DNA of 40,390 nucleotides, taken from positions 1 through 40,390 of the forward strand of contig JAIBBR010000037.1 of NCBI GenBank assembly GCA_019694575.1. Reading direction: 5' to 3'. How positions within the stretch are numbered: the stretch's first letter is position 1; each line of letters opens with the position of its first letter. Shown piece after piece: positions 31,782 through 39,971 of this stretch. The DNA is from Myxococcaceae bacterium (GTDB lineage: Bacteria > Myxococcota > Myxococcia > Myxococcales > Myxococcaceae). A program made the translations under genes and the position numbers. A model generated the notes under the pieces. It ran no database searches and was not told the DNA's origin. It was given only the letters and a program-made list of their open reading frames with translations.

Positions 31782-33329
31782 ATGAACGTACGCCGCATTA
31801 CCCTCGCTGTTTTATTCGTTTTGTCTTTGGCCCGCTGTGGGCCTGACTTCAATTCAAACATCGACCCGGTCACCCCAGAAGGCATTGAGTCTGCCAAGCA
31901 GTCGTTGGTCGTCGATGATCTGTACGCCAAATTGAGAGAGGTCGAGGGGCTGTTGCCGATGCCGGCTCCGAGCGAGACCGTGTTGGTGGCATCGCTCGAC
32001 CCCTCGGGAGTCACCACCGGTTACCTGACCGAATACCGAGTCGACCCGATCACCCACAAACCGCGGGCGCAACTTCCCTTTGTCAGCATCGGAGGCGTCG
32101 AGTTGATCGCCGAGTTTCGCGCCACGTCAGGCGGCCCCCTCACGGTCACCGCCAACGGCCAAACAGTGAGCGGTTACGGCTCGGTGAGCATCAACCTGGG
32201 TAAAGCCAAGCAAGTCGACTGGACACTCGACGCCTACGGGTGGACACGCGCCGACAAGCTGTTCGTCTCGCGCCCTGACGTGATTGGCGCGGGTGCTTTC
32301 ACCGTCGCGGCATTGCCGATCTCGATCGTCTACGAGCCCCCCATGAACCAGGCCCGCACGAATTCTGCTTCGGTCGGCTTTCGCCAAGAGATGACGACCA
32401 TCACCACGGTGTCGAATGGGTCAAGCAATAGCTCGACGCCAAAATGGGCGACCGCGGTGGTGGTGAAAGACATGCTCAACCGCCTGGCAAACCATTGGAA
32501 GCCGGCTGCCGCAGTGAAAGCCGCGCTCAACGTCAGCAAAACGCTCATGGGCAGTGTCTCGACGACCACCACCAATGGCACCACGGTCAACAGCGATCAG
32601 ACGCTTGGCTTGTCGCAAGTGAACGCGCAAACCATTACCACCAACGCGCGGCTTGGGCCCGGCCGCGGTGACGTGGTGGTCTTCTACAAAGACGCGCGGG
32701 TGGCCTGGGGCATGGAAAACGGCGAAGTGATGATCACCTTGATTGATCACGGCCCGCTGGCGATGTTGACCATCGACACCCTGCAGAACGACTTGGCGGC
32801 GGTGGTCGCCGGTGGCGTCGCTGGGGTGAGCGGTCTCGATCGCCCCACCCTCGAGTCGCTGATCAAACTCGACCCGATGGCTGCGCTCAGCAGCTCGAGC
32901 GTGAAAACGCGTGGGCAGTATTCGAATATTTTCGGAGGCGCGCCGGCCCTGCCCGCTTCTCGTTTCAAAAAAGACACCTCGCTGTTGTTGAGCGGCACGA
33001 CCTTTCAAAACGCGATCAGCCACACGGTGACCCAGTCTGACAAGATCAGCACCAGCAGCACCACCACCACGGTTAAAAACTGTTCACCCGGTTGGTTGTC
33101 GCTGGTCGGCATTGGCCAGACACAAGCGGGCACGTTCACCTCAAGCGTCTCGATGGGCAGCTCGCGCACTGACTCGGTCAGCGACACGGTATCGGCCTCA
33201 TTCAATTTGTCAGCCGCGGTGGGCGAGAGCTACTCGGTCGACGTGTTCTACGACAACATCTTCGGGTCGTTCCTCACCCGCAATCCACCTCCGCCGCTCC
33301 CTGTCTTCGAAATGGCCCTCGAACGCTAG
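31782..33329 (+). CDS. Exported Ser/Thr-rich protein of unknown function
   Basis: A 515-aa protein I do not recognise. The N-terminus is a signal peptide (MNVRRITLAVLFVLSLARCGPD); C19 could be lipidated, but Arg at -1 is not a normal lipobox. The mature part has an N-terminal mixed domain (about 25-190), then long Ser/Thr-rich amphipathic strand regions (about 195-220, 265-300 and 405-430: TQSDKISTSSTTTTVKN), a central GRGDVVVFYKDARVAWGMEN segment, and a C-terminal beta region ending YSVDVFYDNIFGSF. Alternating Ser/Thr strands are seen in beta-pore proteins and in surface beta-solenoids; neither can be assigned. A good AAAGGAG lies upstream of the ATG. Confidence 0.75.
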   Translation: MNVRRITLAVLFVLSLARCGPDFNSNIDPVTPEGIESAKQSLVVDDLYAKLREVEGLLPMPAPSETVLVASLDPSGVTTGYLTEYRVDPITHKPRAQLPFVSIGGVELIAEFRATSGGPLTVTANGQTVSGYGSVSINLGKAKQVDWTLDAYGWTRADKLFVSRPDVIGAGAFTVAALPISIVYEPPMNQARTNSASVGFRQEMTTITTVSNGSSNSSTPKWATAVVVKDMLNRLANHWKPAAAVKAALNVSKTLMGSVSTTTTNGTTVNSDQTLGLSQVNAQTITTNARLGPGRGDVVVFYKDARVAWGMENGEVMITLIDHGPLAMLTIDTLQNDLAAVVAGGVAGVSGLDRPTLESLIKLDPMAALSSSSVKTRGQYSNIFGGAPALPASRFKKDTSLLLSGTTFQNAISHTVTQSDKISTSSTTTTVKNCSPGWLSLVGIGQTQAGTFTSSVSMGSSRTDSVSDTVSASFNLSAAVGESYSVDVFYDNIFGSFLTRNPPPPLPVFEMALER

Positions 33330-33356
33330 CCCAACAGTCATTGGTTGACGTTTTTG

Positions 33357-33387
33357 CCGCGGGCCCTCGTTTCTCAAGGGCTCGCGG
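33357..33387 (+). other. Hairpin between the Ser/Thr-rich protein gene and the FHA regulator
   Basis: CCGCGGGCCCT (33357-33367) pairs with AGGGCTCGCGG (33377-33387) with one mismatch and a nine-base loop, 27 bases past the stop codon at 33329. The following TGCTGTTCCTTC is only weakly T-rich, so it is at most an inefficient terminator. Confidence 0.45.
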
Positions 33388-33439
33388 TGCTGTTCCTTCG
33401 GCTTGCGCCACCGAGTGAGAACAGCGATACAACCGGCCC

Positions 33440-34840
33440 ATGGCGCAAGGCATGAGCACCGACAAGGCTGACGGCACGCTGTCGCTCGTCGAACGTTCAC
33501 GGCCGAAGGACGCACACGTGGAGCACCTCTTCGTAGTGATGAGCGGCGACCGCCCGTTAGAACCCGCGGCGCGCCACCGGCTCGAAGGTATCGAAGAAGT
33601 GGTGATTGGCCGGGCAAGGGAGCGCAAGGTTTCACGCGAGGGCAAACAGCTTTCGCTGGTTTTTCCCGATCGGTGGATGTCTTCGCTTCACGGCCGGCTG
33701 CTGAAAAAAGACGGCGCGTGGTGGCTCGAAGACGGCGGCTCGAAGAATGGCGTTTTTCGGCTGGGTGTACAGGTCGGTTCGGCCACGCTCAACGATGGCG
33801 ATGTCTTCGAGCTGGGTCAGACTTTTTTCTGCTTTCGAAGCGCGGTGCTGGCTGAAAAAAACAGCCCCAAAGATGTCAGCGCTGATCAAATCGCAGGCTC
33901 GGCGGCGCAACTCACCACACTGTGGCCTCCACTGCAGCGCACCTTCGGGCTGTTGAATGAGATTTCTCGCTCGAACCTACCGGTGCTGGTGCGCGGCGAG
34001 ACGGGCACGGGCAAAGAAGGCGTGGCGCGGGCGATTCATGCGCTGAGCGGCCGAAAAGGCGCCTTTACCGCGGTGAATTGCGGAGCCCTGCCCGCCACGT
34101 TGCTCGAATCAGAATTGTTCGGCTTCAAGAAGGGCGCATTCTCAGGAGCGACAGAAGATCGCCCAGGGCTGGTGCGTTCGGCTGACGACGGCACGCTTTT
34201 TCTCGACGAAATCGGCGAGCTGCCCGCGGCGGCGCAAACCGCGTTGCTGCGCGTGCTGCAGGAGCGCGAAGTGATGCCGGTCGGTTCAGCGAAGGCGGTA
34301 CCCGTCGACGTTCGTGTGGTGGGAGCGACCCATAAAGATCTCGAGGGCGCTGTCGCCCGCAACGAATTTCGCGCTGACCTCTTAGCCCGGCTACGGGGCT
34401 TCACGGCGGGGCTGCCCGCCCTGCGCGAGCGCCGTGAAGATTTGGGGTTATTGGTGCAGGCATTGCTGCGGCGAAATTCTCCCGACGTCTGCGAGAGCGT
34501 TTCGTTTACCCCAGCCGCGGTGCGCACGCTCTTCAACGCCAGGTGGCCCGAGAATGTGCGCGAGCTCGAGCGGCGTCTCGCGGCGGCGGCGCTGCTGGCG
34601 AAAGACCGGGCAATCGAAGTGACTGACTTGTTTGCCGAGTCTCTTGTAGCGAGCGCTGCCGCGGCAGGGAGCGCGCCTGTCGCGAGAAGCACTCCGACCG
34701 CGCAACAGCTCGAAGCCGCGCTTCGCGAGGAGCAAGGCAACGTGGTGCACGCGGCGCAACGGCTCGGCACGCACGCCCGCCAGGTTTACAGGTGGGTCGA
34801 GAAGTACGGGCTTTCACTCGAGACGTTTCGAAACACCTGA
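33440..34840 (+). CDS. FHA-domain sigma-54-dependent transcription activator
   Basis: A 466-aa bacterial enhancer-binding protein. An N-terminal FHA domain (about 48-135: VVIGRAR, SSLHGRL, GGSKNGVFRLG) recognises phosphothreonine. The AAA+ domain (about 155-395) has Walker A GETGTGKE (186-193), the sigma-54 contact loop as GAFSGA (232-237, Ser for the usual Thr), Walker B TLFLDEIGE (252-260) and arginine-finger region FRADLLARL. A Fis-type HTH lies at the end (GNVVHAAQRLGTHARQVYRW). Start at 33440; an ATG at 33452 is also possible. It ends three bases before nrfH, so the regulator and the nitrite reductase genes share a transcript. A Ser/Thr kinase that could supply the phospho-Thr signal lies upstream. 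Confidence 0.93.
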   Translation: MAQGMSTDKADGTLSLVERSRPKDAHVEHLFVVMSGDRPLEPAARHRLEGIEEVVIGRARERKVSREGKQLSLVFPDRWMSSLHGRLLKKDGAWWLEDGGSKNGVFRLGVQVGSATLNDGDVFELGQTFFCFRSAVLAEKNSPKDVSADQIAGSAAQLTTLWPPLQRTFGLLNEISRSNLPVLVRGETGTGKEGVARAIHALSGRKGAFTAVNCGALPATLLESELFGFKKGAFSGATEDRPGLVRSADDGTLFLDEIGELPAAAQTALLRVLQEREVMPVGSAKAVPVDVRVVGATHKDLEGAVARNEFRADLLARLRGFTAGLPALRERREDLGLLVQALLRRNSPDVCESVSFTPAAVRTLFNARWPENVRELERRLAAAALLAKDRAIEVTDLFAESLVASAAAAGSAPVARSTPTAQQLEAALREEQGNVVHAAQRLGTHARQVYRWVEKYGLSLETFRNT

Positions 34841-34843
34841 GCG

Positions 34844-35329
34844 ATGCAACTCACCGCTTTCGTCTGGGGCAGTCTCGTCACCGCCGCGCTGACTGGCATT
34901 TTTCTCGGCGCGGGTGGCTATACGTTCGTGACCGCCAACGGCACGGCATACCTTTCGAACGACCCAGAGGTCTGCGTGAGCTGCCACATCATGCGCGAGC
35001 AGTACGATGGCTGGCGCCATGCTTCGCACCATGCGGTGGCCGTCTGTAACGATTGCCACTTGCCCCACAGCTCGCCGTTCGCCAAGTTGTACGTGAAGGC
35101 CTTGAACGGCTGGAATCACTCGAAAGCCTTCACGCTGCAAAATTTCGCCGAGCCGATTCGCATCAAGCCGTCGAACGCTCAAGTGCTCGAAAACAACTGC
35201 CTTGCTTGCCACGGCTCACTGGTCGAAAACATTACCGCGCATGGCACGCTCGGTGTGGCCACGCAAGGCGCCGATCTCTACGGCTGCGTGCGCTGTCACA
35301 CCGCAGTTGGCCATGGCCCCACCCGCTAA
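34844..35329 (+). CDS. nrfH: NrfH, tetrahaem quinol dehydrogenase
   Basis: A 161-aa membrane-anchored cytochrome c of the NapC/NirT/NrfH family that passes electrons from menaquinol to NrfA. One N-terminal membrane helix (about 6-28) and four CxxCH haem sites: C44-H48, C68-H72, C119-H123 and C148-H152. M50 just after the first site matches the unusual methionine ligand of known NrfH. Length is right for NrfH rather than for the longer NapC. ATG three bases after the regulator's stop; no strong ribosome binding site, so translation is probably coupled. Followed by nrfA after 15 bp. Confidence 0.93.
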   Translation: MQLTAFVWGSLVTAALTGIFLGAGGYTFVTANGTAYLSNDPEVCVSCHIMREQYDGWRHASHHAVAVCNDCHLPHSSPFAKLYVKALNGWNHSKAFTLQNFAEPIRIKPSNAQVLENNCLACHGSLVENITAHGTLGVATQGADLYGCVRCHTAVGHGPTR

Positions 35330-35344
35330 CGAAAAAGAACGAAC

Positions 35345-36802
35345 ATGAGTGCTCCTTCACGCCGCTTGATGTTGCTGGGACTTGTCGCCGCACTGGTTGC
35401 TTTGGCGACGTTTGGGACCTTTGCTTTGTACGGCAACATCGCCGACCGAAAAGCCGAGGCCAAGCTGCCCAACTTCAACCTGGCAAAGCTGACTGAAACC
35501 ACTGTCGACGCGGCCGAATGGGGAAAAAACTTTCCCCGGCAGTTCGATAGCTACAAGCGTACCACCGAGAAATATTCGACCAAGTACGGCGGAGCCGGCA
35601 GCGAAGGCATGCCCAAGAGCCGGCTCGAAGAAGACCCCCGGCTCAAACAGATTTTCGACGGCTACGCCTTCGCCATCGACTTCAACTTGCGCCAGGGCCA
35701 CGCCTACATGCTCGATGATCAACGCATCACCAAGCGCGTTACCGAGCGGCCACAGTCGGGTGCGTGCCTGCATTGTCACGCTTCGAACATCGTCGCGTAC
35801 CGGCAAGCGGGCCTCGATGCCGGTGCGCCGGGCAAAGCCGAAGAGCCGTTCGACAGCGTGCATGCCCGTGCACAACTGATGAAGGGCTTCGAGAACATCG
35901 GCAAAATGTCGTACGCCGAGGCGACCAAGCTGGTGACGCACCCGGTTTCATGCATCGACTGCCATGACCCGGCGAGCATGGCGCTACGGGTGACGCGGCC
36001 AGGGTTCTTGAACGGCATCGTGGCACTGGCGAAGAGCGACGCTCCCACGCCTCACTTGCCGTCGATTGAAAAATGGCGTCGCGGCGATCGCCAACAGCCT
36101 TACGAGCCCAACCGCGATGCGTCGCGGCAAGAGCTTCGCTCGATGGTGTGCGGGCAATGCCACGTCGAGTACTACTGCGGCTCGAAGATGACGCTCACTT
36201 TTCCCTGGGAGCGCGGGCTCAAGGTGGAACAGATCGAAGAAACCTGGAACCAAACTCAATTTCCCGACGGTCACCGTTTCTTCGACTGGAAGCACGCGAA
36301 GACCGGCGCCGAGGTACTGAAAGCGCAACACCCCGAGTTCGAAATGTGGAGCCAAGGCATTCATGCGCGCTCGGGAGTATCGTGCGCCGACTGCCACATG
36401 CCGTATGTGCGTGAAGGGGCGATGAAAGTCAGCTCACACCATGTGCGCAGCCCGCTGCTCGACGTCAGCCGTTCGTGCCAAACATGCCACCGCTTTCCCG
36501 AAGAAGAATTGCTGGCGCGAGTGATGGTTATTCAAGACCGAACGCGTGCCTTGATGAATCGCGCTGAAGACGCGCTGACGCAGCTCATCGAAGACATCGA
36601 AGCGAAGAAGAAGGCGGGGTTGAGCGACGACACCTTGGTGCCGATCTTCGAGCTGCAGCGAAAAGCTCAGTGGCGCGTCGACTTTGTGAACGCCGAAAAT
36701 TCGATGGGTTTTCATGCTCCGCAAGAGGCGGCTCGCATTTTGGGCGAAGCGATCGACTATTCGCGTCAAGGGCAAGTCGCGCTCGAGAGAATCAAGCAGT
36801 AG
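35345..36802 (+). CDS. nrfA: NrfA, ammonia-forming cytochrome c nitrite reductase (all-CxxCH type)
   Basis: Periplasmic pentahaem nitrite reductase, 485 aa, reducing nitrite to ammonium with six electrons. An uncleaved or signal helix spans about 7-29. Haem motifs: C141-LHC-H145, C203-H207, C269-H273, C347-H351 and C378-H382. The first is the active-site haem, which is CxxCK in E. coli but CxxCH here, as in Campylobacter-type enzymes. The site residues are kept: HVEYY (273-277, calcium and tyrosine region), KAQHPE (326-331, with K326, Q328, H329). No nrfBCD genes follow, so electrons come through NrfH. Confidence 0.94.
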   Translation: MSAPSRRLMLLGLVAALVALATFGTFALYGNIADRKAEAKLPNFNLAKLTETTVDAAEWGKNFPRQFDSYKRTTEKYSTKYGGAGSEGMPKSRLEEDPRLKQIFDGYAFAIDFNLRQGHAYMLDDQRITKRVTERPQSGACLHCHASNIVAYRQAGLDAGAPGKAEEPFDSVHARAQLMKGFENIGKMSYAEATKLVTHPVSCIDCHDPASMALRVTRPGFLNGIVALAKSDAPTPHLPSIEKWRRGDRQQPYEPNRDASRQELRSMVCGQCHVEYYCGSKMTLTFPWERGLKVEQIEETWNQTQFPDGHRFFDWKHAKTGAEVLKAQHPEFEMWSQGIHARSGVSCADCHMPYVREGAMKVSSHHVRSPLLDVSRSCQTCHRFPEEELLARVMVIQDRTRALMNRAEDALTQLIEDIEAKKKAGLSDDTLVPIFELQRKAQWRVDFVNAENSMGFHAPQEAARILGEAIDYSRQGQVALERIKQ

Positions 36803-36902
36803 CAGTCGCCCCGCGCCAGGGGTGCGACCTTCCAGCACATACGGCGCACACGAGCCCGCCATTCTCTGGCCCCCACCCCGCTTCGTTGACAGAATCACCG
36901 GC

Positions 36903-38558
36903 ATGAAGGCCCATGCCCAAGTCACGACGCAGGTCACTGAAAAAGACGGCTACGACATCGGTCTGCACGCGGTCTCAGACTTAGGCGACCTCGACCTAGG
37001 CGTCGCGCTCACCGGCAGTGGCGCACTCGGGGTGATGCTCAATGCTCCGCGCATCGGTCGTCTCACCGCGGCGCTCGCCCTCGACGCCGAAGGCGCTACT
37101 CACTTGGTGCAGCTCGCGCGAACCAGCGACGCGGGGCAAGTCAGCCTGGTGATTGTCGACGCCAACCGCTCGCAAGCGCTCGAAGCCGAGCTGAGCAATA
37201 CCCAGCGGCTGTTCAACGACGCTCAAGCGCGCCTTGACGTGCTCGCCACCGAAGTCGATGAAGCCCGTGCCCGCGCAGCGGCGCTGCAAGAAGACGCTGC
37301 CGGTTACCAGACCGCGCTCGCTGACGAACAAGCGGCCGCTCAACAGCGCATACAAGAAGCCCAGTCGCAGCTGCTGGCGGTCAAAGCCGAGCTGTCGTCG
37401 TCTCAAATTGAAAAAATCAAAGTGGTCGGTGAACGCGAAGCCCTTACCAAACAACGTGACGCACTGAATGAAACGCTCATTTCAACCAAAGCCGACATGG
37501 AGGCGCTCAAAGTTCAACTCGCCGGCTCCAATGTGAAAGCCGAGTCGCTCAGCGAAGCCGAGCAAGCGCTGCACGACTTGCGCGAGCAACTGGCTGCCCG
37601 CACCCGTGAAGCGGAGCAGCTCAAGGGCGATGTCGAGAAGCACAAGGTGGCCTTCGACGAGCAGCAGGCGAAGCTCGCGCTGGCTGAGACCCAGGCTGAT
37701 CACGCCAAAGCAGAAGCCGACCGCTTCAAAGTCGACATTCAAATTCTCAAAGACGACGTGGCCGAAGCGCAGAAATCTGCCAAGGCAATGGCTGAGCGCG
37801 GCCCTGCCCTCAAAGCCGCCGAAGCGCGCATCGCCGATCAGCTCGACGAAATTCGCATTCTCAAAACTGAACGCGACACCGCGGTGAAAGAGCTGGAGGA
37901 GCTTTTCGCCCGCGGCGCGCTCGACCCTGAGCAAGCAGCGTCACTGCAGTCAGAGCTGCAGGCCAACCAAGAAGCGCTCTTGTCGCAAGAAGCGCTGGCC
38001 GAAGAGCTCACCCAAGAACGCGATGAAGCACGCGAATGGGTGAAGAAGTTGAAAACCAAGGCGCTTGATTTGCTCGTAGACCGCGACGAAGCCCGCCAAG
38101 TCGCTCGTGCGCTTTACGCCAAGACAAGCCACACCGACGCCAGCGCCTCGGCTGAAGTGCAGGCATTGCAGGCTGAGCTGGCGGCGTTGCGGCCCATGCT
38201 CGAGGGCGACAGAGTCACCCTTTCAAGGCAGAAAACAGAGCTGCAGAAGGTGCAACTTCAAGTCGACTCGCTGGGGCGGCAGCTCGAGAACGAGCGTACC
38301 GCGCGCGCCAAGGGCATCAGCGAGCAGGATGAGTACAAGGAGCGTTTCATGGCGCTCACCCACGCGGGCGATTCGGTACCGACATCGACGATTCCCCCGT
38401 TCATTGAAGAACGGGTGATCACCAAGTCGTACAAAACCATCACCCTGCCGAAGACAGACCTCGAACCACAAGATCAGTTGAAAACTGACCCAGCGAACCT
38501 GGTGACTTCACCGCACGGGGTGACTTTTTCACCCGATGACAAAAAGAAGAAGAAATGA
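36903..38558 (+). CDS. Long coiled-coil protein, function unknown
   Basis: A 551-aa cytoplasmic protein. I chose the ATG at 36903 because the open frame further upstream (to 36714) overlaps nrfA. The first 95 residues look globular (GYDIGLHAVSDLGDLDLGVAL, then LTAALALDAEGATHLVQLAR). Residues about 96-510 form one long heptad-type coiled coil rich in Glu, Ala, Lys and Gln. A Pro/Thr/Ser-rich tail follows and ends in a run of lysines (DDKKKKK). No enzyme motif, signal peptide or membrane segment. Structural or polar-scaffold proteins of gliding bacteria have this look, but I cannot place it in a family. Convergent with rpmF. Confidence 0.75.
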   Translation: MKAHAQVTTQVTEKDGYDIGLHAVSDLGDLDLGVALTGSGALGVMLNAPRIGRLTAALALDAEGATHLVQLARTSDAGQVSLVIVDANRSQALEAELSNTQRLFNDAQARLDVLATEVDEARARAAALQEDAAGYQTALADEQAAAQQRIQEAQSQLLAVKAELSSSQIEKIKVVGEREALTKQRDALNETLISTKADMEALKVQLAGSNVKAESLSEAEQALHDLREQLAARTREAEQLKGDVEKHKVAFDEQQAKLALAETQADHAKAEADRFKVDIQILKDDVAEAQKSAKAMAERGPALKAAEARIADQLDEIRILKTERDTAVKELEELFARGALDPEQAASLQSELQANQEALLSQEALAEELTQERDEAREWVKKLKTKALDLLVDRDEARQVARALYAKTSHTDASASAEVQALQAELAALRPMLEGDRVTLSRQKTELQKVQLQVDSLGRQLENERTARAKGISEQDEYKERFMALTHAGDSVPTSTIPPFIEERVITKSYKTITLPKTDLEPQDQLKTDPANLVTSPHGVTFSPDDKKKKK

Positions 38559-38573
38559 CCTTCACGCAACGAC

Positions 38574-38765
38574 TTAGTCGTCGCGGCCGGCCTTGACCTT
38601 CTTACCGTCGTAGTTGCCACACGCAGCGCACACGCGGTGCGGCATCACGGCGGCTCCACAGTTGGCGCATGCAATCACTTGCACTGGGCCACCCGCGAGC
38701 TTGTTGTTGGCGGCACGGCGGCGATCGCGCCGCATCTTCGAAGTACGTTTCTTAGGTACGCCCAT
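38574..38765 (-). CDS. rpmF: Ribosomal protein L32
   Basis: 50S protein L32, 63 aa, starting MGVPKKRTSKMRRDRRRA. Zinc-binding cysteines C33, C36 (CANC) and C46, C49 (CAAC) are all present. GGAAGG precedes the ATG; it begins 15 bp after yceD, the usual pairing. In many bacteria plsX and fab genes follow rpmF; here the next gene is on the opposite strand. Confidence 0.98.
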   Translation of the reverse strand: MGVPKKRTSKMRRDRRRAANNKLAGGPVQVIACANCGAAVMPHRVCAACGNYDGKKVKAGRDD

Positions 38766-38780
38766 GACTTTGAAACCTTC

Positions 38781-39350
38781 CTAGTTCAGCTTGATGTCCT
38801 TCAACTTCGCGAGCCGCACGTCGACGACTTTGCGTTCGCAACCACACTCTTTTTCATTCAGGTCTTGCCCGCATACCATGCACAGGCCTTTACAGTCGCT
38901 GCCGCATAGCACGGCTACGGGGAGGGCGAGCAAGACTTGCTCTCTGACGATAGGGTCCATGGCGATGGTTTTGCCGTCGAAAGGCTCGGCGTCGACCTCG
39001 TCGAGGGCAAAAGAGCCCGCCTGTTCTCCGTCTCCGTCGTCGTCACCTTCGTTTCGCCCTATTTCGGCTTCGTATTCAGCCTGCGACACCATGCGCAGCT
39101 CGAAGCTGACGGGCAGTGCCAGCTCGACGTCTTTGAGACAGCGTTTGCAGGGCCCCACCATTTGCGCTTCGAACTGGCCTTTGAGCCAAATGCGACCGCT
39201 CACCTTGCGAAAAACAACTTTCAGCGGCGTGGCGCTGACGAAGCGAAACCCAGGCGCTTCTTCAGCCAACGTGGCGAAGAGCGACGGTGCGAGCGCTTCA
39301 GAGAGCTCGAGGGGTTTATTGGGCTGTATTTCTTCAGTCTTTACAAGCAT
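38781..39350 (-). CDS. YceD/DUF177 family protein
   Basis: A 189-aa member of the YceD (DUF177) family, almost always found directly before rpmF and thought to have a role in 23S rRNA or ribosome assembly. It shows the family CxxC (C68, C71 in GPCKRCL) and a C-terminal Cys cluster (C149, C153, C157, C160, C169, C171 in LCGSDCKGLCMVCGQDL) that should bind metal. An acidic insertion lies at about 101-112 (EGDDDGDGEQ). The frame starts at ATG 39350 and has its own promoter just upstream. Confidence 0.92.
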   Translation of the reverse strand: MLVKTEEIQPNKPLELSEALAPSLFATLAEEAPGFRFVSATPLKVVFRKVSGRIWLKGQFEAQMVGPCKRCLKDVELALPVSFELRMVSQAEYEAEIGRNEGDDDGDGEQAGSFALDEVDAEPFDGKTIAMDPIVREQVLLALPVAVLCGSDCKGLCMVCGQDLNEKECGCERKVVDVRLAKLKDIKLN

Positions 39351-39379
39351 TTGCGTCGTCGTTGGGTGAAGGGCGCGGC

Positions 39380-39408
39380 AATATAAAGACTCACGCCCGG
39401 GCCGTCAA
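39380..39408 (-). promoter_or_regulatory. Promoter of yceD-rpmF
   Basis: On the minus strand TTGACG (39408-39403), a 17-base spacer and TATATT (39385-39380): the best sigma-70-type match in the window. It leaves a leader of only about 22 bases before the yceD ATG. Confidence 0.82.
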
Positions 39409-39455
39409 ACGGGTAGCCAACGGCGCCGTTTCGACAATGGGAAAACGGCGGGAAT

Positions 39456-39959
39456 TTACGGCTTATTTCGGCGAGGCAGCGGAGGTGGCTGCGGGCTCGG
39501 CGAAGGTGCCGGCAACGGCGAAATCGAAGGAGGCTTCATTGTCGATTTCGAAGGAGACGGCGCCGGCGTCGACATGGGCGCGACTCCGGTGGTGGCGCGG
39601 GCGACGTCACCAATGGCACGGCGCGATGAAGGCGATTGGTGGTGCGGCGAATCGAGCACGGCGCAAAGTACGATGTTTTTGTGGCTGCCCAAGCGGTGCA
39701 GGCAGTAGGTGCGCTCTTGGGTGCCGAGCTCGATTTCACGCACGTCGGCGCGCACGGCAAGCTGGGTCATGGCGCGGGTAACGGCCAGCATCGCCATCGA
39801 GGCCCAGGCCACGGTTTCTTCGGCGTTGCGGGCGCGGTTCGAGGCCGAAGCGATGCACATGTTGGTTTCGAGCTCGACCAAAAACGCGTCAGACACGCCA
39901 CTCACGCGCAAAGCGTCGTCGATGTAGTGCGACGGAGGGCGAAGCGGGTCCACAGTCAT
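39456..39959 (-). CDS. Roadblock/LC7-like protein with Pro-rich tail
   Basis: A 167-aa protein from the ATG at 39959 (MTVDPLRPPSHYIDDALRV); a TTG at 39971 is an alternative start, and neither has a clear ribosome binding site. Residues about 12-105 resemble a roadblock/LC7 fold: a first helix, strand AFLVELETNMCIASAS, a long central helix (AEETVAWASMAMLAVTRAMTQLA), then strands VREIELGTQERTYCLHRL and NIVLCAVLDS. The tail (about 110-167) is Pro/Ser-rich and ends in RRNKP. Such proteins often work with small GTPases of the MglA type in this phylum; no partner is in the window. Family call is by eye only. Confidence 0.6.
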   Translation of the reverse strand: MTVDPLRPPSHYIDDALRVSGVSDAFLVELETNMCIASASNRARNAEETVAWASMAMLAVTRAMTQLAVRADVREIELGTQERTYCLHRLGSHKNIVLCAVLDSPHHQSPSSRRAIGDVARATTGVAPMSTPAPSPSKSTMKPPSISPLPAPSPSPQPPPLPRRNKP

Positions 39960-39971
39960 GGGCGGGATCAA

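Noticed and set aside
33341-33360. A sigma-54-like promoter (GG near -24, GC near -12) before the FHA regulator
   Set aside because: The GG and GC are 11 bases apart instead of 10 and the rest of the consensus does not match.
36714-36902. Upstream extension of the coiled-coil gene
   Set aside because: It overlaps nrfA, whose C-terminus is well supported, and adds an Arg/Ser/Pro-rich sequence with no signal.
36895-36920. TTGACA before the coiled-coil gene as a -35 box
   Set aside because: No -10 box is found 16-19 bases downstream, and it would lie inside the coding start.
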